Assembly: GCA_963575745.1 (NCBI GenBank)
Contig: CAUYUJ010003569.1
Coordinates: forward strand, 1-64,000
Reading direction: 5' to 3'
From: Prorocentrum cordatum
Lineage: Eukaryota; Sar; Dinophyceae; Prorocentrales; Prorocentraceae
Length of the DNA: 64,000 nucleotides
The notes beneath the pieces were generated by a model. That model had not been told where the DNA came from. It saw nothing but the letters and a program-made list of their open reading frames with translations, and did not search any database. Positions within the stretch are counted from its first letter, which is position 1, and each line of letters opens with the position of its first letter. Positions 43,779 through 53,308 of this stretch are shown here, one piece after another. The translations under genes and the position numbers were made by a program.

Positions 43779-44355
43779 CCCCACACCACCCCCCATGGAC
43801 CTGTTCGAACATCGGGCTGGCCCGACCTTTGGGGTCCCGGCGAGGAGAGCGCGAGTGAGTTTCGACGAGGAAGATTACGGCCCGTCGGAAAAGGTTCGGA
43901 GGTCAGCGGGAGCACTCGGCGACCCTGAGGACAAGGGCAGCGAAGGAATGGTTAAGGTCATGGCGGACATCGCGTACAACCTCGACCTAACGAACAAGCG
44001 GGCGGAAGACGCAGCGGCGGGGAAGGTGGGCACCCTCCAGTCGATCACGAAGGACCACGAGTTGCTTGTCCTGGCGGCGCGTGGATGCGGGCGGTTCCGG
44101 GTGGCCATCTGCCCGGACGACTTGGGCCGTGCGCTCGTCAAGGCACTCCTGCGCATGGCGGAGCATTCATCGGCGTTGTTCAAGCACCACCGCTGGCCCA
44201 CCCTGATCAACTACCGGATCGCCTTCGGCATCGCGTCGGGGTCATGGGGAGGCAAGTCGGTCGAGACGCTGGCCGCTCACGCGCTCAGCGTGGCCGACTG
44301 GGTGACTTGCCCAGAGGAGTTGTTCGATGACTACGTAATCCAGAAGCCGCATTAA
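43700..44355 (+). CDS. Uncharacterised helical protein segment (frame 1 part)
   Basis: It continues from the previous ORF in the next frame, probably joined near 43700-43760. It contains MDLFEHRAGPTF, an acidic stretch SFDEEDYGPSEKV, and a helical domain MVKVMADIAYNLDLTNKRAEDA...DHELLVLAARGCGRFRVAICP. The natural C-terminus is DDYVIQKPH with a stop at 44353-44355. CTCTGTGACAGAG palindromes start 20 nt later. The composition and the clean end argue for real coding. The function is unknown. Confidence 0.5.
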
Positions 44356-44373
44356 AGTGATCATTTCCCCCCT

Positions 44374-44482
44374 CTGTGACAGAGGGGGTGTTTTTCGGAG
44401 GCCCTCTGTGACAGAGGGGGTGCGTTCGGAGGCCCTCTGTGACAGAGGGGGTGCGTTCGGAGGCTCTCTGCGACAGAGTTGC
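44374..44482. repeat. Tandem array of the CCTCTGTGACAGAGG palindrome
   Basis: Four units of about 31 bp: CCCTCTGTGACAGAGGGGGT followed by G(C/T)GTTCGGAGG. Each has a 7-bp stem with a one-base centre. It lies 20 nt after the preceding stop codon. A second, more variable array is at 56310-56550. Confidence 0.9.
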
Positions 44483-44906
44483 TCGTCATCCCGTTCCTCG
44501 TCATCCTGCTTCTTGATTTCGGATATGTCATGCTACCACTGCGCTCATCATCTTTGCGTCTGTGATCCTCGTCGTGTTTTTCCATGCGTCCTTTTCACAA
44601 TTTCCACCACATTATCCTCCGTTGCCGTTCTGGCCCGCCATCTACCTCGTCACTCTCTTTCGTCTGCATGTCCTTATTCTCTTCCGCTCTTTTTTCGCCC
44701 CCCCCCCTCTGGTTCGATTTCCGCTCTTCGTCCACTTCGTTCATCCGTTTCCAACCCCCCTTCCTTTCAAGTTCTCCGCCGTCCAATCACATCGCGTCGT
44801 CCGTCGCCGCTATGCTCAAACCATCCCGCGCCCGTGGGATCGCCCGCGAGCACCGGTGCAGCTGGGCCCGTCGCGGCCTAACGCGCGCCTGCGCCATCGT
44901 CTTGCA

Positions 44907-45350
44907 ATGGGCGATGCAGGCGGATACACATGGGGTGGCGCGGGAGGATGGTGGGATAGCCGCAGCAGCGGCTGGCGTGGCTGGGAGGACGGCCATGATT
45001 GGTCAGCGAGGGGTTGGAGAGACTGGCGACAAGACGGGCACACGCCAACGGAGGACGCCAAATGGCGCGATGGCCCTGCCGCCGCAGCAGCGGCGGCGGT
45101 CTCGCCTCAACGGCCGTCTCGCTTCGCCGCGCTTAGCGTTGTGAGCCCCCGCGCCCCTGGTCTCGGCATGCCCGAATTCGATAATTTCGCGAGGGCTGCC
45201 CTCCGAAACTCACCAGAACCTGGGAACACAGTTTCAGGAGAGGGGTCGGGATCCCGAGCCGCGCCTGCGGCGCAGGAGCCCCGCGCCACCGCAGCGGCGG
45301 CGGCGCGCGGGCCCCAGGATTTTGAGAAGTTTGATGTTAATTATTTTTGA
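44907..45350 (+). CDS. Gly/Trp/Asp-rich protein, N-terminal part; likely continues at 45347
   Basis: ATG at 44907. The first 60 residues are low complexity in Gly, Trp, Arg and Asp (WRGWEDG, WRDWRQDG), then poly-Ala from a hairpin element, then Pro/Ala-rich. The frame ends FEKFDVNYF-stop at 45348-45350. The -1 frame starting at 45347 reads straight on (LSYEERLGTSF...). The switch is at a T5 run. A single gene with a -1 frameshift, or a missing T, is the simplest reading. It resembles Gag-like N-termini in composition only. Confidence 0.55.
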   Translation: MGDAGGYTWGGAGGWWDSRSSGWRGWEDGHDWSARGWRDWRQDGHTPTEDAKWRDGPAAAAAAAVSPQRPSRFAALSVVSPRAPGLGMPEFDNFARAALRNSPEPGNTVSGEGSGSRAAPAAQEPRATAAAAARGPQDFEKFDVNYF

Positions 45351-45353
45351 GTT

Positions 45354-46096
45354 ATGAAGAGAGGCTCGGCACTTCGTTTAAGCAACACAATCAAGCGTTG
45401 AAATGGTGGCGCCATCTGAATGAAGACCCAACTGCCCCGTTCGAGTCAGAAGCCAAGTGGTTTGACAATGCGGAGCCCACCATGGTCGCTGTTTGCGACC
45501 ACGGTGCGAGGGCGAGCTTTGGTTTCAAAAGCGACGAGGAAGTCCCTTGGCGGTGGCAAGAGATGGCGGCGACGCTCAGGGAGGAAGATCTCAGGGAGGT
45601 CGTGGGGGGGGCCCGCAGCAGCGGGGCTCTGATCGGCTGTTCCCTCGAAGTCCGGCCAAACAGCTACGACCACATGCGTCAGAGTATTGTGCGCGCGCGA
45701 CAGTTCGCGGGGCAGCGGGTGAAAGTGAAGCTGCCGATGTGGGATTTCGTGTTGCACCGCGACGACGGGACAGGCGCCCGTTTACACCCGCTCTGGGGCG
45801 ACAGGAAGGTCGAAGCTCTGCCCCTCGTCCCCCGCGCGGACACGGTGAGGCCACCAGCCGCGGGTTTGGGCGGGGGCGACGGGTCAGGAACTTGCCGCCG
45901 GCACAAGGACCTCGGTGTGGAGCGCAAGGTCAAGTTCGACGCCGCCAGAGAGAAGGGGAGGCCGACGCCTTCTCAGGGGCCCCGCAGCAGCGGGGCCGCG
46001 GCGTCCAGCACCAGGCCCTCGGCGTCCGCAGCAGCGGCTGGCAAACCAGTAGTTTTGGGGCCGAATAGCTCCCCAGACGATTTGGTTGCGGAGTAG
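45354..46096 (+). CDS. Uncharacterised protein, C-terminal part of the gene at 44907
   Basis: Open from 45347 in the -1 frame relative to the upstream ORF, with stop TAG at 46094-46096. The first ATG in this frame is not at its beginning, so the part probably depends on the upstream ORF. It contains HNQALKWWRHLNEDPTAPFES, a middle with RPNSYDHMRQSIVRARQFAGQRVKVKLPMWDF, and a basic-to-Ala-rich tail in which three hairpin elements are translated (RSSG, RSSG, SAAAAG). The family is not recognised. Confidence 0.5.
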
Positions 46097-47037
46097 ATGG
46101 CTCCGCAGCAGCGGGGCTCGAACGAAGGGCGCGTCGCATTTCGGCAGGGGCGCGCGCGTCGGCCGCCGAGATCGGGAGCGCGCGTGCAGGCGCCGTGGCG
46201 CGATCTTCGTTAAGAAGTCTTCCCTCTCCTCCCTGTCCCCCCATCCCGCCGCCCTCAACGTCGGCTCCTCGCCGCCCGTTCCTCGTCGCTCCACGCCTGT
46301 TCGTTCTCCTCCAATTTCCTCTCCCGCTTCCTCGTTCTCTCCTTCCCATTTTTCCCTCCATCCCATTGCATCCCTGGCACCCCAGCGAAGTTCGCAGTTC
46401 GAAGTTTGAAGTTCGGAGTTCGAAGGTCGCAGTTTGAATTTCGAAGCTTCGCACTTCGAGGTTCGATCTTCGAACCTTCGTCATCTCGTCGTCGTAATCG
46501 TCGTCCTCGTTCGTCGTCGTCGTTCCTCGTCGGCGTCGATTGTCGTTGTCGTCGTCGCTCGTTGTCGTCGTCGCCGTCGTCGTCGTGGTCGGCGTCGTCG
46601 TCGTCGGTCGTCGTCGTCGCTAGTCGTCGTCGCTGGTCGCCGTCGTGGTCATCGTCCTCGTCGTCGTCGTCGTGGTCGTCGTCGTCCTCGTTGTCGCCGT
46701 CGTGGTCATCGTCCTCGTCGTTGTCGTGAAACGCCCCACGTAGGAGGAGCAGAGAAGGGAGCAAGGAGAAATGAGCACGGTGGAGGGAGGAGGGAGGATT
46801 GAACAGGAAGAGGAGGGTGCAGATGGAGGTAGAAGGGATGAGGTAGTTCAGAAGTGGGAGCAGCAGACTGGCGCAATGGGAAAAGCCATGTGAGTGCAGG
46901 GAGGGATGGAAATGCGATAAAGTGAAGCCGCAGCCGTTGCAGGTCTGCCTCCCGCCGCGCCCGCCCGCCTCCGCGACGGAACCGCGCAGGAGCCTCTGCC
47001 GAAGTCTCCGCAGCAGCGGGGGCTGCCAGAGGAGGCT
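46049..47037 (+). repeat. About 1-kb direct repeat, copy 1 (5' flank module)
   Basis: It begins TTTTGGGGCCGAATAGCTCC and ends in CCGAAGTCTCCGCAGCAGCG-GGGGCTGCC. It matches 47891-48945 closely, through a hairpin, a TCGAAG-rich stretch (46390-46480), a (GTC)n array and a G-rich GGAGGAG leader. Copy 1 lacks a 36-bp piece, present in copy 2, that carries the ATG used by the gene at 48862. Confidence 0.85.
46480..46735. repeat. (GTC)n trinucleotide array, copy 1
   Basis: CGTCGTCGT with TGG and CTC interruptions. It is part of the 1-kb repeat. A second copy is at 48325-48597. Confidence 0.9.
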
Positions 47038-47059
47038 CCTTCGCGGCCTTTGCGCCGCT

Positions 47060-47359
47060 ATGGCGAGCATCGCGGGCAAGTGCGACGTCGATGACTTCGA
47101 GCTCATCGCGACGGAGGGCAGTGTTTGGAACTGGGCGACCATGGTGGTGCGGTTTTTCCAGTGGCGCAATCGTTGCCGCCATGCACGCGCCGTTGGAGAG
47201 AAGGGCCAGATGCTCGTCGACCAGGCGCGGCAGATGATGGAGGAGGCGCGCCGTACCGAGGAGAAGGGCAAGATGATGCTTGAGATGTCGAAGAAGACGG
47301 TGAAGGACATCCCAGGCAATATTCGGTACTTTTGCCGCCAGCCGCACCAGGAGAGCTGA
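47060..47359 (+). CDS. Small coiled-coil protein, uncharacterised
   Basis: 99 codons from ATG 47060. The N-terminal half is mixed (MASIAGKCDVDDFELIATEG) with an aromatic segment WNWATMVVRFFQWRNRC. Residues of about 50-85 are a highly charged helix rich in Met, Glu, Lys and Arg (QARQMMEEARRTEEKGKMM), probably a coiled coil. The upstream frame is open without ATG. The 5' flank is the 1-kb module also found before the gene at 48862, and the 3' flank (47552-47770) is the module also found after the gene ending 55801. Confidence 0.5.
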   Translation: MASIAGKCDVDDFELIATEGSVWNWATMVVRFFQWRNRCRHARAVGEKGQMLVDQARQMMEEARRTEEKGKMMLEMSKKTVKDIPGNIRYFCRQPHQES

Positions 47360-47551
47360 GCGGCGATCGGAGCTGGGCCGATAGAGGAGGATGAGGAGGA
47401 AGAGGAGGGAGGATGAGGAGAGGAGGAGGAGGAGGGGGATGAGGAGTTGGAGGCAGCACGCGCACCCGCACAAAGAGCCGCCAGCCGCGCCCGTCTCCGA
47501 GCATGAAACCCGAGCTTGGCTGGAAGCGGGGAGGGTGGTAGCAGAAACAGC

Positions 47552-47770
47552 GCAGGACAGGGATGGGAGAGGTCACGCATCCGCCGCAGTAGCGGCGGTG
47601 GTACGACAGTTCTCATGGCGGCGCGGCGGTCGCTGAGAAATGGAGCACGTGCGTGGGCCTGCGTGCGCTTAATTATGGGTGCCTCTGGTCCCCTCCCCTC
47701 CTCTTCCTCCATGAGATCTCTCTCCTGGTGCATATCCCCTGCCAGGTCTCGTCCTGCTCCTCTATCCGCC
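47552..47770 (+). repeat. 3' flank module, copy 1
   Basis: It runs from GATGGGAGAGGTCACGCATC through CTCATGGCGGCGCGGCGGTC to ATCCCCTGCCAGGTCTCGTC. It is nearly identical to 55966-56175. It includes a hairpin of the AGTA type at 47580. Confidence 0.85.
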
Positions 47771-47786
47771 CCCCCTCGTCCGTTCC

Positions 47787-47888
47787 TGCCACCAGCCACA
47801 TGGGGCGTTCTCAATCAACACCACATTGAGTGTCCCCATGTGAAGGTTGCCCTTGTCATGAGGGCGGACTCGCAAGAGCCGAGTGGCT
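47787..47888 (+). pseudogene. 100-bp fragment of the 53309-55801 gene
   Basis: It matches 54277-54378 (CCAGCCACATGGGGCGTTCT to CGCAAGAGCCGAG), internal coding sequence of the 830-codon gene. Several substitutions and a stop (TGA) after the match mark it as a stray fragment lying between a 3' flank module and a 5' flank module. Confidence 0.8.
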
Positions 47889-47890
47889 GA

Positions 47891-48945
47891 AGAACTAGTA
47901 GTTTGGGGTCCGAACAGTTCCCCAGACGATTTGGTTGTGGAGTAGGTGGCTCCGCAGCAGCGGGGCTCGAATGAAGGGCGCGTTGCATTTCTGCAGGGGC
48001 GCGCGCGTCGGCCGCCGAGATCGGGGGCGCGCGTGCAGGCGCCGTGGCGCGATTTTCGTTATGAAGTCTTCCCTCTCCTCCCTGTCCCCCCATCCCGCCG
48101 CCCTCAACGTCGGCTCCTCGCCGCCCGTTCCTCGTCGCTCCACGCCTGTTCGTTCTCCTCCAACTTCCTCTCCCGCTTCCTCGTTTTTCCTTCCCATGTT
48201 CCCTCCATCCCAGTCCATCCCTGGCACCCCGGCGACGTTCGCAGTTAGAAGCTGGAAGTTCGGAGTTCGAAGATCGAAGTTTGAATTTCGAAGCTTCGCA
48301 CTTCGAGGTTCGATCTTCGATCCTTCGTCATCTCGTCGTCGTAATCGTCGTCCTCGTTCGTCGTCGTCGTTCCTCGTCGGCGTCGATTGTCGTCGTCGTC
48401 GTCGCTCGTTGTCGTCCTCGCCGTCGTCGTCGTGGTCGGCGTCGTCGTCGTCGTCGATCGTCGTCGTCGCTAGTCGTCGTCGCTGGTAGCCGTCGTGGTC
48501 ATCGTCCTCGTCGTCGTCGTCGCGGTCGTCGTTGTCCTCGTCGTCGCCGTCGTGGTCATCGTTCTCGCCGGCGTCGTCGTCGTCGTCGTTGTCGTGAAAC
48601 GCCCCACGCAGGAGGAGCAGAGAAGGGAGCAAGGAAAAATGAGCGCGGTGGAGGGAGGAGGGAGGACTGAACAGGAAGAGGAGGGAGCAGGCAGAGGTAG
48701 AAGGGATGAGGTAGTTCAGAAGTGGGAGCAGCAGACTGGCGCAAGGGGAAAAGTCATTTGAGCGCAGGGAGGGATGGCATTGCGATAAAGTGAATCCGCA
48801 GCCGTTGCAGGTCTGCCCCCCGCCGCGCCCGCCCGCCTCCGCGACGGGAGCGGCCCGGGGCATGGAGCAGCAAGGCGCGACTGGAACCGCGCAGGAACCT
48901 ATGCCGAAGTCTCCGCAGCAGCGGGGGCTGCCAGAGGAGGCCCCT
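47891..48945 (+). repeat. About 1-kb direct repeat, copy 2 (5' flank module)
   Basis: Homologue of 46049-47037. It contains the (GTC)n array at 48325-48597 and, at about 48849-48884, an extra 36 bp with the start codon of the next gene. Confidence 0.85.
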
Positions 48946-51469
48946 GATGCAGTTCCGCAGGGACTGGCAGATTCAGCACCAGCCTCCGCAGCAGCGGGGG
49001 AGGAGGGTGCAACGAGACTTCGGACATTGCTTTCGTCGCTGTCTGGTGCCCAGGAAAGCGTTTCGCGGAGCCTGCTGGTCGCTCAGGAAATGATGGAGAG
49101 GGGCGAGATCGAAGAGGCGCGGAAGTTAACGGCCGCCGCCAACCTCCTTGTAGCCACAACGGCTAAGGAGGCGGCTTCCGCAGCAGCGGGGGCATCCGTG
49201 GAGCCAGGCGCCGCCACAGTGGTAATCGAGCCTGGACAGAACGCCGCCCGCTCCGATGACCCGAGACCGAGATCTCCCTGCACGACTAATTGACGACAAC
49301 GGCAGGCTCTGATCGCAGCACGCAAACTGCGTGACAGCTCCCCCGCAGCAGCGGGGGCCCGCGTGACCAAGCCTCTCGCCCTGACCTCGAAGGCGCGGTC
49401 GCCAGCGCTTCCTGTCCAAGAGGGCTTCCCAGAGGAAGGCCGCCCGCACTTCCCATCGGAAGAGCGCTGCCCGAGCCATTCCAAGCCTCTTGTGCCCCTG
49501 CTGTACGACGACGAAGACCAGGTGCAGGAGGGGCAGGCAGAGGCGCGCGTGAATCTGGCTTTTGCTTCCCTCGCCCTGCGCGCGGGCGCCTCCCTGTCGG
49601 ATTGGGTCGCAGCTGTCAGGGACAGGCGCGAAGGGGTCGTCTTAGTCTCCTTCGAGCCTAGTGCACCCATCAATCGCGATCAGCGGAAGCAACATCTCGA
49701 CGATCTCATCCGCCAGAGTGGCTTCCACGGGAAGGTCGCGCGCGAGTGCGTCGGGGCTCTCCTCTGGGTTCCCGAGCGCGTCGAGCAGTGCGAGGTGCTT
49801 CGCGCGCACTCCCACGGGAAGTTCCTGGTTCAGGCCTGGTCGGTGACCCTGGCAGCGGTGGCTCACAATCCGAAAGCAAAGGAAGGCCAACTCTCCATAG
49901 CAGTGGGGGGCGTGTTCTTCCGACACCAGACGAGCCTCGCGGGAAACCCGTGGCCCGAAAACTTCCGCAACGGGCTGCGGAACCTGGCGTTGTGGCACCG
50001 AGTGCGTATTCTCGCCGGGGTCTTCGACGCAGACAGGGACGATCTTTCGGAGCTGCTCAGAAGTTGCGGCGCGTCTGGTACAGGCGTACTCGGCTTGGCT
50101 TTGTGGTGTCCGAAAAAAGATTGTCACGTGACGCGCCCGCACTACATCGTGATTCTTGGCCCCGCTCAGGTTCGCGAGTGCCCTGCGAGCGAGCAGCCGG
50201 ATCTGCCGCACTGGTGGAATCGGGTTTTCCAGCCTCCGCAGCAGGGGGGGCTCCTCACCAGGCTGGAGCACCGCCAGTTGGATTGGGCGGCGCGTCCGGC
50301 CTGGGTCAGGCTCACGGACGCGGAGCGCAAGGAGCAGGATACATATGACTGGCCGCACTTGCACAGGGTGATCCACAAGGCCCAGGATGCGAACCGCCTC
50401 ACGGAACACTGCCACACACAGTTCGTTTTTTTTTATAGAAGCCAAGAACAGGAAACCTGGCAAAGGCGCCGCGGCCAGGAAGAAGGATCGGAAGCGGGAA
50501 GCCAAGTGGGAAAAACGGCGGGGAAAGTGGGCGGAGACAGAACCCGAAGCAACAGCCTCCGCAGCAGCGGAGGCGCACGGAGACCAGGAGGAGGCGGAGA
50601 CAGAATCTGAAGCAGCAGCCTCCGCAGCAGCGGGGGCGCACGGAGCCCAGGAGGAGCTTGAGGGCGACGGGCGCGACGCCGTCGACTCCTGCAGCCCCGC
50701 GCCGCCCCAGGACGAACAGAGCAACCCTGACAGAGGTGAGAGGGAGGAGAAGAAGGAGAAGGAGAAGAAGAATAAGAACAAGAAGAAGAATAAGAATAAC
50801 GATATCAGGAGCAGAACCCCAAAGAGGACGAAGCCCTCGCAGCAGCGGGGGGGCAGCCGTTCCACACGCAGAGAGCGGGAGCAGAGGAGCAGAGACCGAA
50901 TGAGGAGAGTGCCCTCGCAGCAGCGGGGGCGCAGCCGCTCCAGACGCAGAGGGCAGGAGCAGAGGGGGCGCAGCCGCTCCAGACGCAGTGGGCAGGTGGA
51001 GGGCGGCGACCGCAGGGCGGCGTGGGCAGGGTGGCTCCTGCCCACGCCGCCCGCGCACCCACCCCACACAGGTCAGGCGGTGCTGATGCCGAGAGGATGG
51101 CGCCCGCTCCTCCCAGGCCGGATATGCCGTCCGCCAGGCATGCCGCCAATGATGCCACCACCACGGCCACCTCCCCCGCGTGGAGGAGGACGCCGCGGGC
51201 CCCCCCCGCTGGAGGAGACACCGCACCCTACGGCAGCGCGGCTCGTCCCGAGCCAGCCGCCGCACCCTCCGCCGAAGCGGCTCCTGCCAAGAGAGTCGCA
51301 GACGCCCCCCCCTCTGGCAGCGCCGCTCGTCCCGAGGCCGCCGCCGCAGCCTCCCCCGCCGCAGCTCCTCTCCAGGGAGTCGCCGCCTCCTGCGGACCCG
51401 TTTGCGTTCAGTGACGCGTTCGAGGCATTGCAGTCGCGGCGCCGCAGCCCTTCAAGCGACTCCAGCTGA
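48862..51469 (+). CDS. Large uncharacterised protein with Arg/Ser-Pro-rich tail; in-frame TGA and one frameshift
   Basis: The frame from ATG 48862 stays the same to about 50430, except for one TGA at 49291-49293 (codon 144). The stretch 49294-50430 contains no ATG at all, so it cannot be an independent gene, and I join the two. The domain at about 49560-50170 is globular (GVVLVSFEPSAPINRDQRKQ, LLWVPERVEQCEVL, ILAGVFDADRDDLSELLRSCG, ALWCPKKD, YIVILGPAQV). At a T9 run (50426-50434) the sense switches to another frame: EAKNRKPGKGAAARKKDRKR, an Ala/Glu region with hairpins, a Lys/Asn-rich stretch, RS-like repeats (SRSRRRGQEQRGRSRSRRSG) and a Pro-rich end with stop at 51467-51469. The function is unknown. 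The tail suggests RNA or chromatin binding. Confidence 0.55.
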
Positions 51470-51679
51470 CGGCGCGCGGCTGCGGAGACCTCCGCAGCAG
51501 CGGGGGTGGTCTCCGCAGCAGCGGGGGTTATCATAAGAGATCTGAGGCGCGGGCTCGGCGCGCGCGCGCGAGGAGCCAGGCGCTCGCATTGAGCGGCTGA
51601 GGAAATCGTCGTCGTTGTCGCCGTGCTCGTCGTCGTCGTTTGCTTTTTGCTGGGGGGGAAAGGAGGGCGAGCAAGAGGA

Positions 51680-51950
51680 GGAGGAGGAGGAGGAGGAGGA
51701 GGAGGAGGAGGAGGAGGGGTCCTGCAGGGACCAGGACCGACACCGGGACCGGGACCGGGACCAGGGGAAGAGCGGGACGGGGACCAGGACCGGGACAGGG
51801 ACGGGGAGCCCAGGACGGGCAGCAGGACCGACCACGGGACCGGGACCGGGACCGGGGCCGGGACCGGGAACGGGGGTGCTGGTCCCGGTCCCGGTCCCGG
51901 TGTCGGTGCTGGTCCCGGTCCCGGGCCCCCGGTCCCGGTCCCGCTCCATG
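51680..51950. repeat. (GGA)n followed by (GGGACC)n foldback
   Basis: GGA triplets at 51678-51718, then CCGGGA/GGGACC hexamers (51725-51880) that turn into the complementary GGTCCC hexamers (51880-51945). The block can fold on itself. Confidence 0.85.
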
Positions 51951-52011
51951 TGTCAGCTCTTTGTCCCGCTCCCGATCTCTGCCGTGCCGTTTGGGTTCGA
52001 GATCGCCAGCC

Positions 52012-52482
52012 ATGAAGGTTAGGAAGCCCGGCACAAGGATCGGGCGATGCCGCATCGGCGAGAAGAGGAATAGGAAACCCGACACAAGGACGGGACGATG
52101 CCGCGTCGGCGAGAAGAGGGCTTTTCGGAAACCGGACCACAGACCTCATTCGAGCAAGCGCGCTGGGGCGGCGGCTCGACCCACGGCAGCGTCGGCGAAG
52201 GCGGCCGCGCGGCCGCTAGCTCGGCGCAAGGCGAGCTCCAAGAAACAAGCCCTCGCAGTAGCGGGGGCTGCTGTAGCCCTCGCAGCAGCGGGGGCTGCTG
52301 TCTTGGAGCGCGGTGGGTTGTGGGATGAGAAGACTGCTCGGAGGACAGGCGTGGAAGATGACGATCCATTCGATCAGGCACTTTGGTACCGCGACCATTG
52401 GGGCAACTGGTGCAAACTAGGGTCCAAGATGCCGCCAGTCGGCAGCTCCTGGCAAGAAGGCGCCGACCCCCTTCGGATGTAA
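52012..52482 (+). CDS. Small basic protein, uncharacterised
   Basis: 157 codons from ATG 52012. The start is two copies of a basic repeat encoded by an imperfect tandem DNA repeat of about 54 bp (RKPGTRIGRCRIGEKR, then RKPDTRTGRCRVGEKR). An Ala-rich helix made partly of two hairpin elements follows (AVAGAAVALAAAGAAV). The conserved-looking C-terminus is WDEKTARRTG...DPFDQALWYRDHWGNWCKLGSKMPPVGSSW. The end is Trp-rich and looks folded. The family is unknown. Confidence 0.55.
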   Translation: MKVRKPGTRIGRCRIGEKRNRKPDTRTGRCRVGEKRAFRKPDHRPHSSKRAGAAARPTAASAKAAARPLARRKASSKKQALAVAGAAVALAAAGAAVLERGGLWDEKTARRTGVEDDDPFDQALWYRDHWGNWCKLGSKMPPVGSSWQEGADPLRM

Positions 52483-52978
52483 TTACGGGGCGGATGAACA
52501 CGACAGTGCCCCCAGATGGTTGACTGTACGGTCCTCAGGATGACCGCGACATCCCGAGCGCACAAGGGGAGCGCCCCTCCGCAGCAGCGGAGGGATGTCG
52601 CGCGAATTTCGCCGAGGGGGGGTGACCTCGGCGGAGGGGCGCGCGCGCGCGCGGGGGAGCGCGGTTTCGCGCGTCGCGTGCGGCATCGCATGCGGTGTGG
52701 GGAAAAACACGACATCTGTGCTGTCATCTGTGTCCTGCTCTCTCCTTTGCTTCGCTTCCCCTTGCACTCCCTCCTGCAATCCCCCGCCCGCCATTATGTC
52801 TTTGTAGTGATCATCGCTTCCATTCACGCAACTCACACAGCGCCCCCTTCTCTCGCAGATGGGTTCGGGGTGGGAAATCGTTCTCTCACAGAGGGGGGGC
52901 CGATGTATCAATGATTCTCCTGTTCAGGCGGATGTGCGCGTATCGAAAAACTGAGAAGGCCGCGTCGACCCGCCGTTC

Positions 52979-52979
<1 letters not shown>

Positions 52980-53064
<85 letters not shown>

Positions 53065-53074
53065 TCTCTCTCTG

Positions 53075-53116
<42 letters not shown>

Positions 53117-53125
53117 CCTCTTTCT
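52980..53125. repeat. (CT)n microsatellite
   Basis: More than 130 bp of CT with a few GT interruptions, between the hairpin-bearing genes. It lies about 190 bp before the next start codon. Confidence 0.95.
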
Positions 53126-53308
53126 GCCTTTCCTCTCCTTCTCCTTTTGCTCAAGTGCGGGCAGGCCGCGGATCCGTGAGGCCCCTCCTTCTGTCCGCGC
53201 GCGCGACAGGCACTCGCGCTTCAAGCGGGGCCCCGCAGCAGCGGGGGCAACCGTCGCGGAGCATCTGTTTTGGAAGCTGCCCCCGCAGCAGCGGGGGCGC
53301 CTGGATAG

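Noticed and set aside
46255-48863. Long minus-strand ORFs rich in Asp across the (GTC)n arrays
   Set aside because: Asp/Arg runs are array shadows. Both 1-kb repeat copies give the same artefact, and all supported genes here are on the plus strand.
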